Part shown: piece by piece, positions 1-8,070 of the stretch | Numbering within the stretch: position 1 is the stretch's first letter | Layout of the letters: each line of letters opens with the position of its first letter | Origin: Clostridium_AD sp047624165 | Lineage (GTDB): Bacteria > Bacillota > Clostridia > Clostridiales > Clostridiaceae | DNA length: 64,000 nucleotides | Assembly (NCBI GenBank): GCA_047624165.1 | Contig: JBLHPD010000002.1 | Span: forward strand, 1-64,000 | Reading direction: 5' to 3' | Position numbers and translations under genes: made by a program | The notes under the pieces: generated by a model | Seen by the model: only the letters and a program-made list of their open reading frames with translations | What the model was told of the DNA's origin: nothing | The model's database searches: none

Positions 1-1
1 T

Positions 2-1519
2 ATTAGTTTAGCCGAAATAGGAGATGTTAGGGCAAATCTTGAAAAAGGAGATGGTAATAAGCTAATTTTCCTTGATGACAAGGGAACCCTAATAAGTTCT
101 TCACTATTTATTAAAATGGGTAAAAATATAGTTCCAAGCCTTTCGGGGAAAAACGATGATAAAGGAATTGAAGATATTGTTTTAGATAAAAGTGAATTTA
201 GCAAACAGTATTCTTGGGCTAATGAGATTAATGCTAACGATAAAGGAGTAACTAAAGTAACTATTGAAGGGGTTTCTTATAATGCCTCTTATTCAACAAT
301 ATCAGGGCTAAATTGGAAAATGATTTCATTGAAACCAGCATCTGTAGTTACAAATAAAATAAATTATTTAGTTAAGCTGAGTATAATAGTTTTAGTTGTG
401 TCAATGATAGTGATAGTTTTATTGGCTTTTATCACAAGTGATGCAATGGTAAAAGGTATAAAGCACATAAAGGATATAGTTAACAAAACAGCGAATGGTG
501 ATTTAACGTTATTACTTAATATCAGCACCGGTGATGAATTAGAAGAATTAGCGCATGACTTTAATAATATGACTGGTAATCTAAACTCACTTATTCGGGA
601 TTTAAAAGAAAAGTTTGAAGCAGTACAAGGTACGGCAAGCAGTTTGATCGTTATATCAAAACAAAATAGTCTGACAATTGGAGAGGTAGCTAAATCAATA
701 GAAGAGATATCTTCAGGAACGCAAGGACAAGCAAACCAAATTGAGGATGGAGCTACAGCTATTACTAACCTAGGCAATCAAATAGAAACAATCAGTGATA
801 AATCAAATTTAATTGAAACGTTACTTAATAAGACAACACAGGATATTAATAAAGGTAATAATGATGTTGGAATACTTGAAGGCTCATATGCAAATCTTGA
901 AACTTCATTGGGAAATGTTTATGAAATAATTAATGAATTAAATAAAAAATCAAATAATATTGCAGAGGTTACAAATGTTATAGCTGGGATTTCAGAGCAA
1001 ACTAATCTTTTAGCACTAAATGCTTCTATTGAGGCAGCAAGGGCAGGGGAGTCAGGTAAAGGGTTTGCAGTAGTAGCAGATGAAGTAAAAAAACTTGCAG
1101 AACAATCAAAAGATTCATCTCTAGGTATTAAAAAAATTATTGATAGCATAATAACTGATACAAGTTCAGCAGTTGAATTTATGAATAAGACCAATGGAAT
1201 TAACAAGATACAAAAGGATGCTGTAACAAATATAAATATGTCAATGCAAGGTATCACATCTTCCATTGATGAGGTATTGTCACAGGTGCAAGAAGAGCTT
1301 AAGGGGATAAAGACAACAACTGGAGATAAAGATAATGTAGTTTCAATGATTGAGGGTATATCTTCAGTTGCACAAGAAACTTCGGCCTCTACAGAGCAGA
1401 TAGTTGCTTCTATGGAAGAGCAATCAGCTTCCGCAGAAGAAGTTAATGGCCATGCTGATAATCTTGTATTATTAATTGAGGAACTTCAAGTTAAACTTGA
1501 GATGTTTAAATTTGAATAA
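2..1519 (+). CDS. Methyl-accepting chemotaxis protein, 5' end outside window
   Basis: The frame is open from the first bases of the window, so the true start and the first membrane segment lie upstream; the ATG at 116 is internal. The visible part begins in the end of a dCache-like ligand-binding domain (FLDDKGTLISS). A membrane segment follows at about 360-430 (IIVLVVSMIVIVLLAFI), then a HAMP domain and a cytoplasmic signalling domain. The conserved hairpin tip is present (ISEQTNLLALNASIEAARAGESGKG in two overlapping parts), where the receptor contacts CheA and CheW. It should sense an extracellular ligand and control the CheA kinase. A region near 1200-1320 (NKTNGINKIQKD, then ELKGIKTTTGDK) fits the coiled-coil heptads poorly, so small changes there are possible. 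It is transcribed alone. Confidence 0.93.
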   Translation: MSLAEIGDVRANLEKGDGNKLIFLDDKGTLISSSLFIKMGKNIVPSLSGKNDDKGIEDIVLDKSEFSKQYSWANEINANDKGVTKVTIEGVSYNASYSTISGLNWKMISLKPASVVTNKINYLVKLSIIVLVVSMIVIVLLAFITSDAMVKGIKHIKDIVNKTANGDLTLLLNISTGDELEELAHDFNNMTGNLNSLIRDLKEKFEAVQGTASSLIVISKQNSLTIGEVAKSIEEISSGTQGQANQIEDGATAITNLGNQIETISDKSNLIETLLNKTTQDINKGNNDVGILEGSYANLETSLGNVYEIINELNKKSNNIAEVTNVIAGISEQTNLLALNASIEAARAGESGKGFAVVADEVKKLAEQSKDSSLGIKKIIDSIITDTSSAVEFMNKTNGINKIQKDAVTNINMSMQGITSSIDEVLSQVQEELKGIKTTTGDKDNVVSMIEGISSVAQETSASTEQIVASMEEQSASAEEVNGHADNLVLLIEELQVKLEMFKFE

Positions 1520-1569
1520 TTAACATTATTCTAACAATATGTTTAAATATAAAAGTGTGTTTTGAAGCT

Positions 1570-1646
1570 AAAAGATGATTCCACTATCGTGAACTGCACC
1601 TTGTCTACTTGACAGGGGTCAGTTCATCGAGAAGGAGTCATCTTTT
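1570..1646. repeat. Long imperfect inverted repeat between two convergent genes
   Basis: A 77-base hairpin. The outer arms AAAAGATGATTCC and GGAGTCATCTTTT pair fully with one G-U. The inner arms GTGAACTGCACCTTGTC and GACAGGGGTCAGTTCAT pair with a few mismatches. It ends in a T run on the plus strand, so it can serve as a terminator for the receptor gene and the convergent ubiD. The inner sequence resembles IS3-family terminal repeats as I recall them, so it may be an insertion sequence relic or a MITE. That origin is inference. Confidence 0.6.
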
Positions 1647-1676
1647 TATTTAAATTGATTCATTATGCTTTAAAAT

Positions 1677-3500
1677 TTACTTGAGGCTAGATCCATCAGT
1701 TGAAAAGAAACGTTCGATATTCTTTTCAACTGATGGATCGAGAATTAATGGCGGCGCATGGTGCGGTTTCGTTCGGGCATCAATAATCATATTATTACAG
1801 GCCCAATGCTTGTTTTCATAATAGCTATTAACACCATAAATATCATGTGAAGGGTTACTTCTCGTAAATGTCACCCATAAAAAATTTTGTAGTGAGCAGC
1901 TTACAAAGGAACTGTTATCGCAAAGGATAATCATTGGACATGTTGGCATCGCACCTTTTGATTTAACTTCTAAGCATAACTCGTCTAATTGCTTTTGCGC
2001 CTTTTCATAGCTTGAAAATGCAGGCCCATTTATGGCGACAATCCCTGGCATTACTAAAATTGGGTTTTTGAAATTCAGTAAATCCGTAAGTTGTTCTGGC
2101 ACATCACTACACAATTTTCTTTTTTGATCACCGCACGCAGCAATTATAACTTTACTACCTGTATTTAAACCTGTTCCCGAATAATCAAGGGTATCAATTG
2201 TTGTATTCGTTTGAAAATGAATGTCACGATGAAGATCGATTCGTTCAAGTATATATGTTAAGAATTCTATCTCTTTATGGGTATCTAATAGTTGATTTTC
2301 TTCAGCCGTGATAAATAAATATTTAGCTAGACTAACTTGCCCTGTTCCTAAAATTCGGTTGGCAATGGTGAGAATTTCAGCTGGTTGTTTGATCTTTTGG
2401 TACGGTGTGTATCGTTCGCTTCCAATTGCAAATAGCAATGGATGAACCCCAGCTGCATCTACAGCATGCACTTCTTTAACACCAGGGAATTCATATTTTA
2501 CCGCATTACCTGTTAACTCATGAACGAGATCACCGAAAGAAGTGTCCTCTTGAGGAGGACGACCAACAACTGTAAATGGCCATATTCCGCTAGACTTCGC
2601 GTATACTTTATGCACTCTCATTAAAGGGAAATCATGAGTAAGACTATAATATCCAATGTGGTCACCAAAAGGTCCCTCCGGTTTTGTTTCACCTGGATGA
2701 ATTTCACCTGTAATTATAAAATCAGCATCGAGACTAATACAATAACCATCAACATAAGTGTAACGAAAATTACGTCCTGAAAGAAGTCCTGCGAAGGTCA
2801 TTTCACTCAGTCCCTCAGGTAAGGGCATGATGGCAGCTAGAGTATGGGCAGGAGGACCTCCTATAAAAATACTTACTTTAAGCGGAACACCAAGTTTGTT
2901 TGCTTTCTCTTGGTGAACGCCGATTCCACGGTGAGTTTGATAATGGAGTCCTACCTCTTTATTCATTTTATAATCGTTGCCACTAAGTTGAACACGATAC
3001 ATTCCTAAATTACTATTCATAATTCCAGGCTTTTGTGGATCTTCTGTATAAACTTGGGGCAAAGTAACAAACGCCCCTCCATCAGCTGGCCAATGGTGAA
3101 TAAGCGGAATATCAGAAATTTGTATTTCAATAAATCCATTCAACTTATTTTTCGCTTTTTTAATGGGTAGTGCCTTTGAAGCTGCCCATGCTGTACTTAA
3201 ATGTTTCAAGGGGTTTTTAAGTATACTCATTGGATTATTTCGTACTGCAATCACTTCCTTTGTTCCCTCAAGTGTATTCCTAAAAATAAACTTACTTCTA
3301 TCTAGTGTGCCGAATAAATTTGATACCGCTCTAAATTTCGAGCCTTTAATATTTTCAAATAAAATTGCAGGTCCACCAGCTGTGTTAACTCTCATATGTA
3401 TAGCTGCCATCTCAAGATTCGGGTCAACTTCTTCATGTACCCTAACTAATTGACCAGCTTTTTCTAAATCAAGAATACATTCTTCCAAATTATGATACAT
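1677..3500 (-). CDS. UbiD family prenyl-FMN decarboxylase
   Basis: A 607-residue protein of the long UbiD subtype (E. coli UbiD is about 500 residues). UbiD enzymes reversibly decarboxylate aromatic or alpha,beta-unsaturated acids using prenylated FMN made by UbiX. The family block PEGPFGDHIGYY is visible at about residues 272-283 and carries a catalytic acid. The N-terminal domain (AGGPAILFENIKGS, about 40-55) and the beta-barrel region (GGPPAHTLAA) are recognisable. The start has no upstream competitor in frame. No ubiX or quinone gene lies nearby, and clostridia generally lack ubiquinone, so a role in aromatic or cinnamate-type acid metabolism is more likely than quinone synthesis. The DNA looks somewhat more GC-rich than its neighbours, which would fit horizontal transfer. 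Confidence 0.9.
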   Translation of the reverse strand: MYHNLEECILDLEKAGQLVRVHEEVDPNLEMAAIHMRVNTAGGPAILFENIKGSKFRAVSNLFGTLDRSKFIFRNTLEGTKEVIAVRNNPMSILKNPLKHLSTAWAASKALPIKKAKNKLNGFIEIQISDIPLIHHWPADGGAFVTLPQVYTEDPQKPGIMNSNLGMYRVQLSGNDYKMNKEVGLHYQTHRGIGVHQEKANKLGVPLKVSIFIGGPPAHTLAAIMPLPEGLSEMTFAGLLSGRNFRYTYVDGYCISLDADFIITGEIHPGETKPEGPFGDHIGYYSLTHDFPLMRVHKVYAKSSGIWPFTVVGRPPQEDTSFGDLVHELTGNAVKYEFPGVKEVHAVDAAGVHPLLFAIGSERYTPYQKIKQPAEILTIANRILGTGQVSLAKYLFITAEENQLLDTHKEIEFLTYILERIDLHRDIHFQTNTTIDTLDYSGTGLNTGSKVIIAACGDQKRKLCSDVPEQLTDLLNFKNPILVMPGIVAINGPAFSSYEKAQKQLDELCLEVKSKGAMPTCPMIILCDNSSFVSCSLQNFLWVTFTRSNPSHDIYGVNSYYENKHWACNNMIIDARTKPHHAPPLILDPSVEKNIERFFSTDGSSLK

Positions 3501-3834
3501 TTATTCAATCCTCATTTCTTTATTAAAATTTAATTATGTGCATTTTAATACTCTTAGTTAATTTAAATTTATCTCCATAAAGCCTGAATTAATTTTACTA
3601 ATATAAATTATATTATATACGATTCTTAGTAGTCTATAACAATTTTATTTCATATAATAAAGTTTAATCTGATGATAGTTATACTATTATCAGATTCTGT
3701 AGGCAAAGTATGTCGCGTAATAGACTCGTATACTGTCTTGTTATTTGCTTAAATGTCTCTTATATGAAGGAAAACCGCATGCAAAAAATTTACTAGCAAA
3801 AATTTGATCCAATCATTATAATAGGAGGTAATGA
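3501..3834. other. AT-rich intergenic region upstream of ubiD
   Basis: No gene is visible. It should hold the ubiD promoter (minus strand) and possibly one for the plus-strand genes. A 13-bp stem with loop TTATA lies at 3666-3696 (AATCTGATGATAG against CTATTATCAGATT, one G-U pair). It lacks a following T run, so it looks like an operator or a structural element rather than a terminator. Confidence 0.4.
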
Positions 3835-3888
3835 ATGATGAAAAGCCGTAAAAGTATTCACATACATAAAACAAAACCTTCGACATAG
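3835..3888 (+). CDS. Possible 17-residue peptide
   Basis: A textbook ribosome binding site (AGGAGG at 3823-3828) precedes two consecutive ATG codons at 3835 and 3838. They open a short frame reading MMKSRKSIHIHKTKPST before TAG. The peptide is very basic. I do not recognise it. The strong RBS is the only positive evidence; it may be a real small protein or the relic of a longer gene cut by a stop. About 120 bases separate it from the spermidine synthase gene. Confidence 0.3.
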   Translation: MMKSRKSIHIHKTKPST

Positions 3889-4021
3889 TTATTTTATTAG
3901 TATATAATAAAGCTTTATTTGACAAATTTAATGGTAGATTTAAAAAATATATAATGTTAGCATAAGATAACGGAACTTTTAATTAAAAGATAGATATATT
4001 TATTATATGGGAGGAATTATT

Positions 4022-4894
4022 ATGAAAATGAATGAATTGCCAAAGTATTTTAAAGAAATTGATAATGAACTATGGTTTGAGGAAGTTGAAGTTGAGAAAA
4101 AAAATCTAAAAATAACTTATAAAATGAATAAATGTTTTTCATATTCAAAATCCCCTTACCAAGAAGTAGCTTTGATTGACACCGCTGCATTTGGACCTTG
4201 CCTTGTGCTTGACGGGGTAATGCAGACGACTTCTGCAGATGGTTTCATATATAATGAAATGATTACTCATATTCCAGTACTTACTCATAAAAATCCGCGA
4301 AATGTATTGGTAATTGGTGGAGGAGACTGTGGAGCAGTGAGAGAATTATCAAAGTATGATGAGCTTGAGACAATTGATATGGTGGAGCTTGATGAAGTAG
4401 TAACAAAAGAATGCATAAAATATCTTCCACAAATAACTGGAGTTTCTGATTTTGATAAAAGAATCAATTTTAAATTCGGAGACGGTGTTGAATATGTAAA
4501 GACTACTGATATTAAGTATGATGTGATAATGGTTGATTCACCTGATCCAGAAGGTCCAGCTAAGGATTTGTTTGGAGAAGAATTTTATAAGAACGTAAAG
4601 AAATCATTAAATTCTGACGGAGTAATGGTATGTCAAAGTGAATCGCCAATGCTTCATCGTAATATAATTGAGAATACAAGAAAGATATTAAAGAATAACT
4701 TTAAATTTGTAAGGACATATATAGCATTTGTTCCCACTTATCCAGGCGGATTATGGAGTTTTACAATGGCTTCAGATGTTTATGACCCTATCAATATGGA
4801 TGTAAATAGATTGCCACAAGAAACTCGTTATTTAACAAAGAAAATAGCTAAATCTTGTTTTGATCTTCCGAATTTCATTAGCGATCTAAAATAG
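4022..4894 (+). CDS. speE: Spermidine synthase
   Basis: Aminopropyltransferase that moves the propylamine group from decarboxylated S-adenosylmethionine to putrescine. The SAM-fold glycine motif is VLVIGGGDCGAVREL (about residues 96-110), with Cys where most homologues have Gly. The active-site motif DSPDPEGPAKDLF is at about 169-181, and the N-terminal beta-hairpin region YQEVALIDTAAFGPCLVLDG is typical. Length 290 is usual for the family. An ATG at 4007 is in frame, but GGGAGGA lies inside that extension at 4009-4015 and sits 6 bases before the ATG at 4022, so 4022 is the start. No speD or arginine/ornithine decarboxylase gene adjoins it; it is monocistronic and ends in a strong terminator. 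Confidence 0.95.
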   Translation: MKMNELPKYFKEIDNELWFEEVEVEKKNLKITYKMNKCFSYSKSPYQEVALIDTAAFGPCLVLDGVMQTTSADGFIYNEMITHIPVLTHKNPRNVLVIGGGDCGAVRELSKYDELETIDMVELDEVVTKECIKYLPQITGVSDFDKRINFKFGDGVEYVKTTDIKYDVIMVDSPDPEGPAKDLFGEEFYKNVKKSLNSDGVMVCQSESPMLHRNIIENTRKILKNNFKFVRTYIAFVPTYPGGLWSFTMASDVYDPINMDVNRLPQETRYLTKKIAKSCFDLPNFISDLK

Positions 4895-4932
4895 AATTAA
4901 TATATGATATGTTTAATAGTAGTGTTGAAAAC

Positions 4933-4986
4933 AAAACAATGTAAATTAAGATAAGCTACACAACTTATCTTAATTCACATTGTTTT
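4933..4986 (+). terminator. Terminator after speE
   Basis: A long near-perfect stem (AAAACAATGT, AATTAAGATAAG paired with CTTATCTTAATT, ACATTGTTTT), one A/C bulge pair, loop CTACACAA, followed by a T run. It can work on both strands. Confidence 0.85.
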
Positions 4987-5096
4987 TCTGTTTTCACAGT
5001 GTTTAAAAAATATATGTTATGTTAAACGAGCAAAGAGGGCAACATATTATAAACTAATAAAACTTAACTTACAATCAACAAGAGGGGTGTATAAAA

Positions 5097-5744
5097 ATGG
5101 AATTTATCAATGGTATATTTAATAAAAAAACTCAAAAGGTAATAAATGATTATAAAGATAAACTCCCTGAAGATATACAATATATTGATTCATATATTGA
5201 GATAATCAAATTAGCATTAGTTAAGAATAATATAACTACTGTTGAATTATTTTACTCATTTGATGGCAGAGAATTATTTGATAAGATCAAGAATGAAAAT
5301 TCATCTAAGAACATTTTAGTGTTATACAAAGGACATATTGACGATCTAATTGCAAAAAATGGATATATTAATGTATATCACTCTAAACGGGGTAGTTACT
5401 CTTTAGTTGTTTTTCAACATCAATTTATATATGAAGAATTATTTGGAGTCGAATTATGGAATGATGGGAGTTCAACACCTCATAAAATACATACATTTAA
5501 TTGTTACATTTCAGAAAAAATCAATTATTTTGCAGGAATGAAGTGTGAAGTTATGGGTATAGGTATAGGGAATATCAACAAGAAGCAGTATGAAAATTTG
5601 ATGGAAGAATATCATAACACAGTTAAAATACCCAAAAATAAAACAACCACAGGTAAAGTAGCAATATATACAGGCATTGCATCTACAATTGGGGCTGGAT
5701 TGCTTGTAGGATTAAAATTATGGCCAAAAAAAAATAAAAGATAA
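5097..5744 (+). CDS. Unknown protein with C-terminal membrane anchor
   Basis: I do not recognise this 215-residue protein. The body (about residues 1-180) is soluble and mixed alpha/beta, with aromatic-rich stretches such as YHSKRGSYSLVVFQHQFIYEE. A single hydrophobic helix lies near the C-terminus (about 188-207, IYTGIASTIGAGLLVGLKL) and is followed by KKNKR. That gives a tail-anchored or inward-facing topology. AGAGGGGTG upstream of ATG 5097 is a good RBS. It is monocistronic, with a terminator after it. Confidence 0.75.
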   Translation: MEFINGIFNKKTQKVINDYKDKLPEDIQYIDSYIEIIKLALVKNNITTVELFYSFDGRELFDKIKNENSSKNILVLYKGHIDDLIAKNGYINVYHSKRGSYSLVVFQHQFIYEELFGVELWNDGSSTPHKIHTFNCYISEKINYFAGMKCEVMGIGIGNINKKQYENLMEEYHNTVKIPKNKTTTGKVAIYTGIASTIGAGLLVGLKLWPKKNKR

Positions 5745-5769
5745 TACAGAAAATTATATATTTAATAAA

Positions 5770-5798
5770 AATCACGCTTATCCTAGCGTGATTTTTTT
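5770..5798 (+). terminator. Intrinsic terminator
   Basis: Stem AATCACGCT / AGCGTGATT with loop TATCCT, followed by seven T. It ends the unknown gene 5097-5744. Confidence 0.9.
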
Positions 5799-5862
5799 AC
5801 ATGAGATTTAATAGTTATCCAATATTGCCTAAAATCCGTTTTTGTTCACTATATTGCTACGA

Positions 5863-6003
5863 TTATATTGAATAATGTATAAAATGCCAGTTAGTTGCTA
5901 AACCATCCTCATCATTACAAGAATCCATGCACATTGGAGCCATGACTATTCTATTTTTTAAGTCCATATCTTTTATTTTTAAATTACTAAACAATTTTGA
6001 CAT
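5863..6003 (-). pseudogene. N-terminal relic of an Old Yellow Enzyme family NADH:flavin oxidoreductase
   Basis: Reads MSKLFSNLKIKDMDLKNRIV, then MAPMCMDSC and TNWHFIHYS, which matches the first 45 or so residues of YqjM/BaiC-type enzymes (about 340 residues or more when full length). A good RBS (GAGGCGATC) precedes the ATG at 6003. The frame stops at 5863. Beyond it, fragments in another frame resemble a further few residues and then all similarity is lost. The rest of the gene is deleted, so this is a remnant. The frame continues upstream of the RBS only by chance. Confidence 0.75.
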
Positions 6004-6219
6004 TTGTGATCGCCTCTTTCTTATACAGTCTAGTGTAGTGATATTTTTAGTGAAAATATGAAATTGTAGTTTCATAGTAGTATGCCAAACGAAAAGATAT
6101 TTTATGAAACAAAATTCAATTGCTAATGATGCATAGTATATTGTGGACAGTATAGGTTAATAATATAAAAAAACGAAAAATCATTATAAATTAATGTATA
6201 CTTGGGAGTTGATTCGTAA

Positions 6220-6852
6220 GTGTTAGATATTTGGATGTGTGTAGGGAACATAAGAGGTGCTACAGAAGGTAAATTATTTTCAAGTTATGGAGAGATCTTT
6301 CGAGTGATTAACAAAACTGTATTAATTAGAATGGATAAAGAAATAAAACTATCTGTTAGTATAGAAGAAATAAATAGTTTTTTTAGAAAAATAGAAAATA
6401 GCTATTTAGTTTATGGAGCATGGACTACTAAAAATTGTAATAATTTGTTAAGGAAATTACTTAACCTGAAGTTAAGTAAGAAATTAGGATATAGGAGAGT
6501 AAATCTAGATGTTTTTGATAATATTACTCTTCATAGAATTTATACAGAATTATTATTATATATCTATAAAGTAAGGTCAGATGAACTTCTCATACAATTT
6601 TCTACAATAATAAAATATCAATTGGAGTCATTAAACATGATTTATGTGAATAAAGATTTACTTGATTTCGATGAAGAATTCGAGCAAATAATAGTACAGT
6701 TTAGAAAGATATATGAGTTTTGCAATTCGATAGAATCGAATGCTAAATCAATTGAATTAGATTATCGAAGTGAAATAATAAACCAACTAATGGAAAAAAG
6801 AAAAGAAATAAATAAGCTGAATTTATTGATGCTAGATGAAATTAGCAAATAG
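6220..6852 (+). CDS. Unknown protein, about 210 residues
   Basis: Not recognised. It is a mostly helical soluble protein; the C-terminal half (about 110-210) looks like an extended helical bundle rich in Glu, Lys and Leu. The start is GTG at 6220 with TGGGAG 11 bases upstream; ATG 6235 is an alternative that would remove five residues. No signal peptide or membrane segment is visible. Its neighbours are gene relics, so the region may have come in by transfer. Confidence 0.6.
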   Translation: MLDIWMCVGNIRGATEGKLFSSYGEIFRVINKTVLIRMDKEIKLSVSIEEINSFFRKIENSYLVYGAWTTKNCNNLLRKLLNLKLSKKLGYRRVNLDVFDNITLHRIYTELLLYIYKVRSDELLIQFSTIIKYQLESLNMIYVNKDLLDFDEEFEQIIVQFRKIYEFCNSIESNAKSIELDYRSEIINQLMEKRKEINKLNLLMLDEISK

Positions 6853-7176
6853 TGTATGATCTCATGCGCTTTACTATTTTACATAAGATATTCAATATAT
6901 AGTTACTATCTTTAGGGGATGAGCATGAACAAGTCACAGGAAACGGAACGAAGTGGACAAGTTATGGTCTGCTTATTTATTAGCTAATTCTCTTGCTGCT
7001 ATTATTTAAGGTTACTTAAATGATATAATAAAAAGTAAAAAGTAAAAAGTAATTTCAATTTATTAGTAGAGCTAGCTTATTCAAAAGTGTTGGGGAGAGG
7101 AATATTACGATATTTATGATGAGGATTAATCTATTTGAAGATTTTTACTCTAAGTTCTAGAGGGGTGGTGTACAAA
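6853..7176. other. Intergenic region with no recognised gene
   Basis: A short open stretch at about 6915-6980 reads GDEHEQVTGNGTKWTSYGLL and then stops; it may be the tail of a lost gene, but I cannot name the family. A small tandem repeat AAAAAGT occurs at about 7027-7051. Confidence 0.3.
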
Positions 7177-7353
7177 ATGAAATTTCAAAGATATCAAATT
7201 TTTGCAATAATAATAGCATTTATATTTATATTTTATGGTATCGCTGAATCAATTTTCAAGTTTAATGTAAATAAGAATATTGTTGATTCTATATCTTTTA
7301 TACTAGTAGTGGTTGCGGGTGGTTTAATACTTAACGGTAATAAGAAAAAATAG
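7177..7353 (+). CDS. Small membrane protein with two predicted helices
   Basis: A 58-residue protein made of two hydrophobic segments (about residues 7-24 and 36-52) with a lysine-rich C-terminus (NGNKKK). The ATG at 7177 has AGGGGTGG eight bases before it. An in-frame start at 7135 exists but has no RBS and would put the RBS inside the coding sequence. The function is unknown. The topology suggests a helical hairpin in the cytoplasmic membrane. Confidence 0.6.
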   Translation: MKFQRYQIFAIIIAFIFIFYGIAESIFKFNVNKNIVDSISFILVVVAGGLILNGNKKK

Positions 7354-7436
7354 AATTGTGTTTCCTAATTGAATTGAGGGTACACCTCAATTAATCAAAT
7401 ATTTTAAGATAATAAGTGAAAATTTGCAAATAAAAA

Positions 7437-7480
7437 AGAAGATGAATAACCTAAAAATACAATTTTAGGTATTCATCTTA
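7437..7480. terminator. Bidirectional terminator
   Basis: Stem AAGATGAATA, CCTAAAA paired with TTTTAGG, TATTCATCTT around loop ATACAA, with A and T runs on the two sides. It separates the small membrane protein gene from the convergent DUF2508-like gene. Confidence 0.8.
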
Positions 7481-7498
7481 ACATTAGGTGCTTTAGGT

Positions 7499-7675
7499 TC
7501 AAGGTTCAATTGGAGTAGGTTCATTTTGTTTTCTTAGACCATACATCATATCAACTTTCATTCTTGCAGCTAATAACTGTATTATTGCAATGTCAACAAA
7601 CTCAGGGGCTGCACTTTCAAAATTCTGTTCGGCTTGTTGTAATTCCGTAATAGCTTGAGTAATTCCAGTAGTCAT
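7499..7675 (-). CDS. DUF2508/YaaL-like small protein
   Basis: A 58-residue protein (MTTGITQAITELQQAEQNFE at its start). The stretch from EQNF through FVDIAI to LLAARMKVD follows the DUF2508 pattern, in which an aromatic residue is followed by a V/L-I-D-x-A-I motif and a helix. In Bacillus YaaL sits beside bofA and recR; here that context is absent. GGGAGA lies eight bases before the ATG at 7675, within the end of the upstream frame 7681-7896. The function of the family is unknown. It may be translationally coupled to the gene before it. Confidence 0.6.
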   Translation of the reverse strand: MTTGITQAITELQQAEQNFESAAPEFVDIAIIQLLAARMKVDMMYGLRKQNEPTPIEP

Positions 7676-7680
7676 AGTTT

Positions 7681-7896
7681 CTATCTCCCTATATATAGAT
7701 TTAATTTACTATATATATGCATCGAAACATACTCAACCGGTTTAATTTTCACGTCCGGAAATTTATGCTCTATGCATCGATCTTCAACTGTTACTATACT
7801 TGTCTTGTACACTTCTGCCATCTCTAAGAATGTCCATTTACAATTAGATTGTATTTTATAAGGTATGTGCGAAAAGTAAGCTTTAGACCAATACAT
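7681..7896 (-). CDS. Unknown 71-residue protein upstream of the DUF2508-like gene
   Basis: Not recognised. The frame reads through TFLEMAEVYKTSIVTVEDRC and ends in LYIGR five bases before the next ATG, with the next gene's RBS inside its last codons. This spacing is typical of coupled genes and is the main support. No good RBS precedes its own ATG at 7896, and a TAA lies just upstream in frame. It could be the truncated end of a longer gene. Confidence 0.4.
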   Translation of the reverse strand: MYWSKAYFSHIPYKIQSNCKWTFLEMAEVYKTSIVTVEDRCIEHKFPDVKIKPVEYVSMHIYSKLNLYIGR

Positions 7897-8070
7897 TTGA
7901 TGAAATTACCCAGTTACATCCCTTGTTGTAAAACATATTGTAGCTTCTGTGCTTTATTTGATTTTTATCTCATATAATATAATTCAATTGTCTTTATTTG
8001 ATGACTAAAAGATATTTCACAATTCAACGAGAAATGGTAAGACTTTATACTTAGAATATAGGAGGTAAGT
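7897..8070. other. Intergenic region between divergent genes
   Basis: No gene is seen. It carries the promoters of the minus-strand small genes and of yihY. Confidence 0.3.

Noticed and set aside
7027..7051. Short AAAAAGT repeat as a CRISPR or VNTR
   Set aside because: Only three short units with no spacers; simple low-complexity sequence.
7655..7861. 68-residue plus-strand open frame
   Set aside because: Antisense to the coupled small minus-strand genes, with no RBS.
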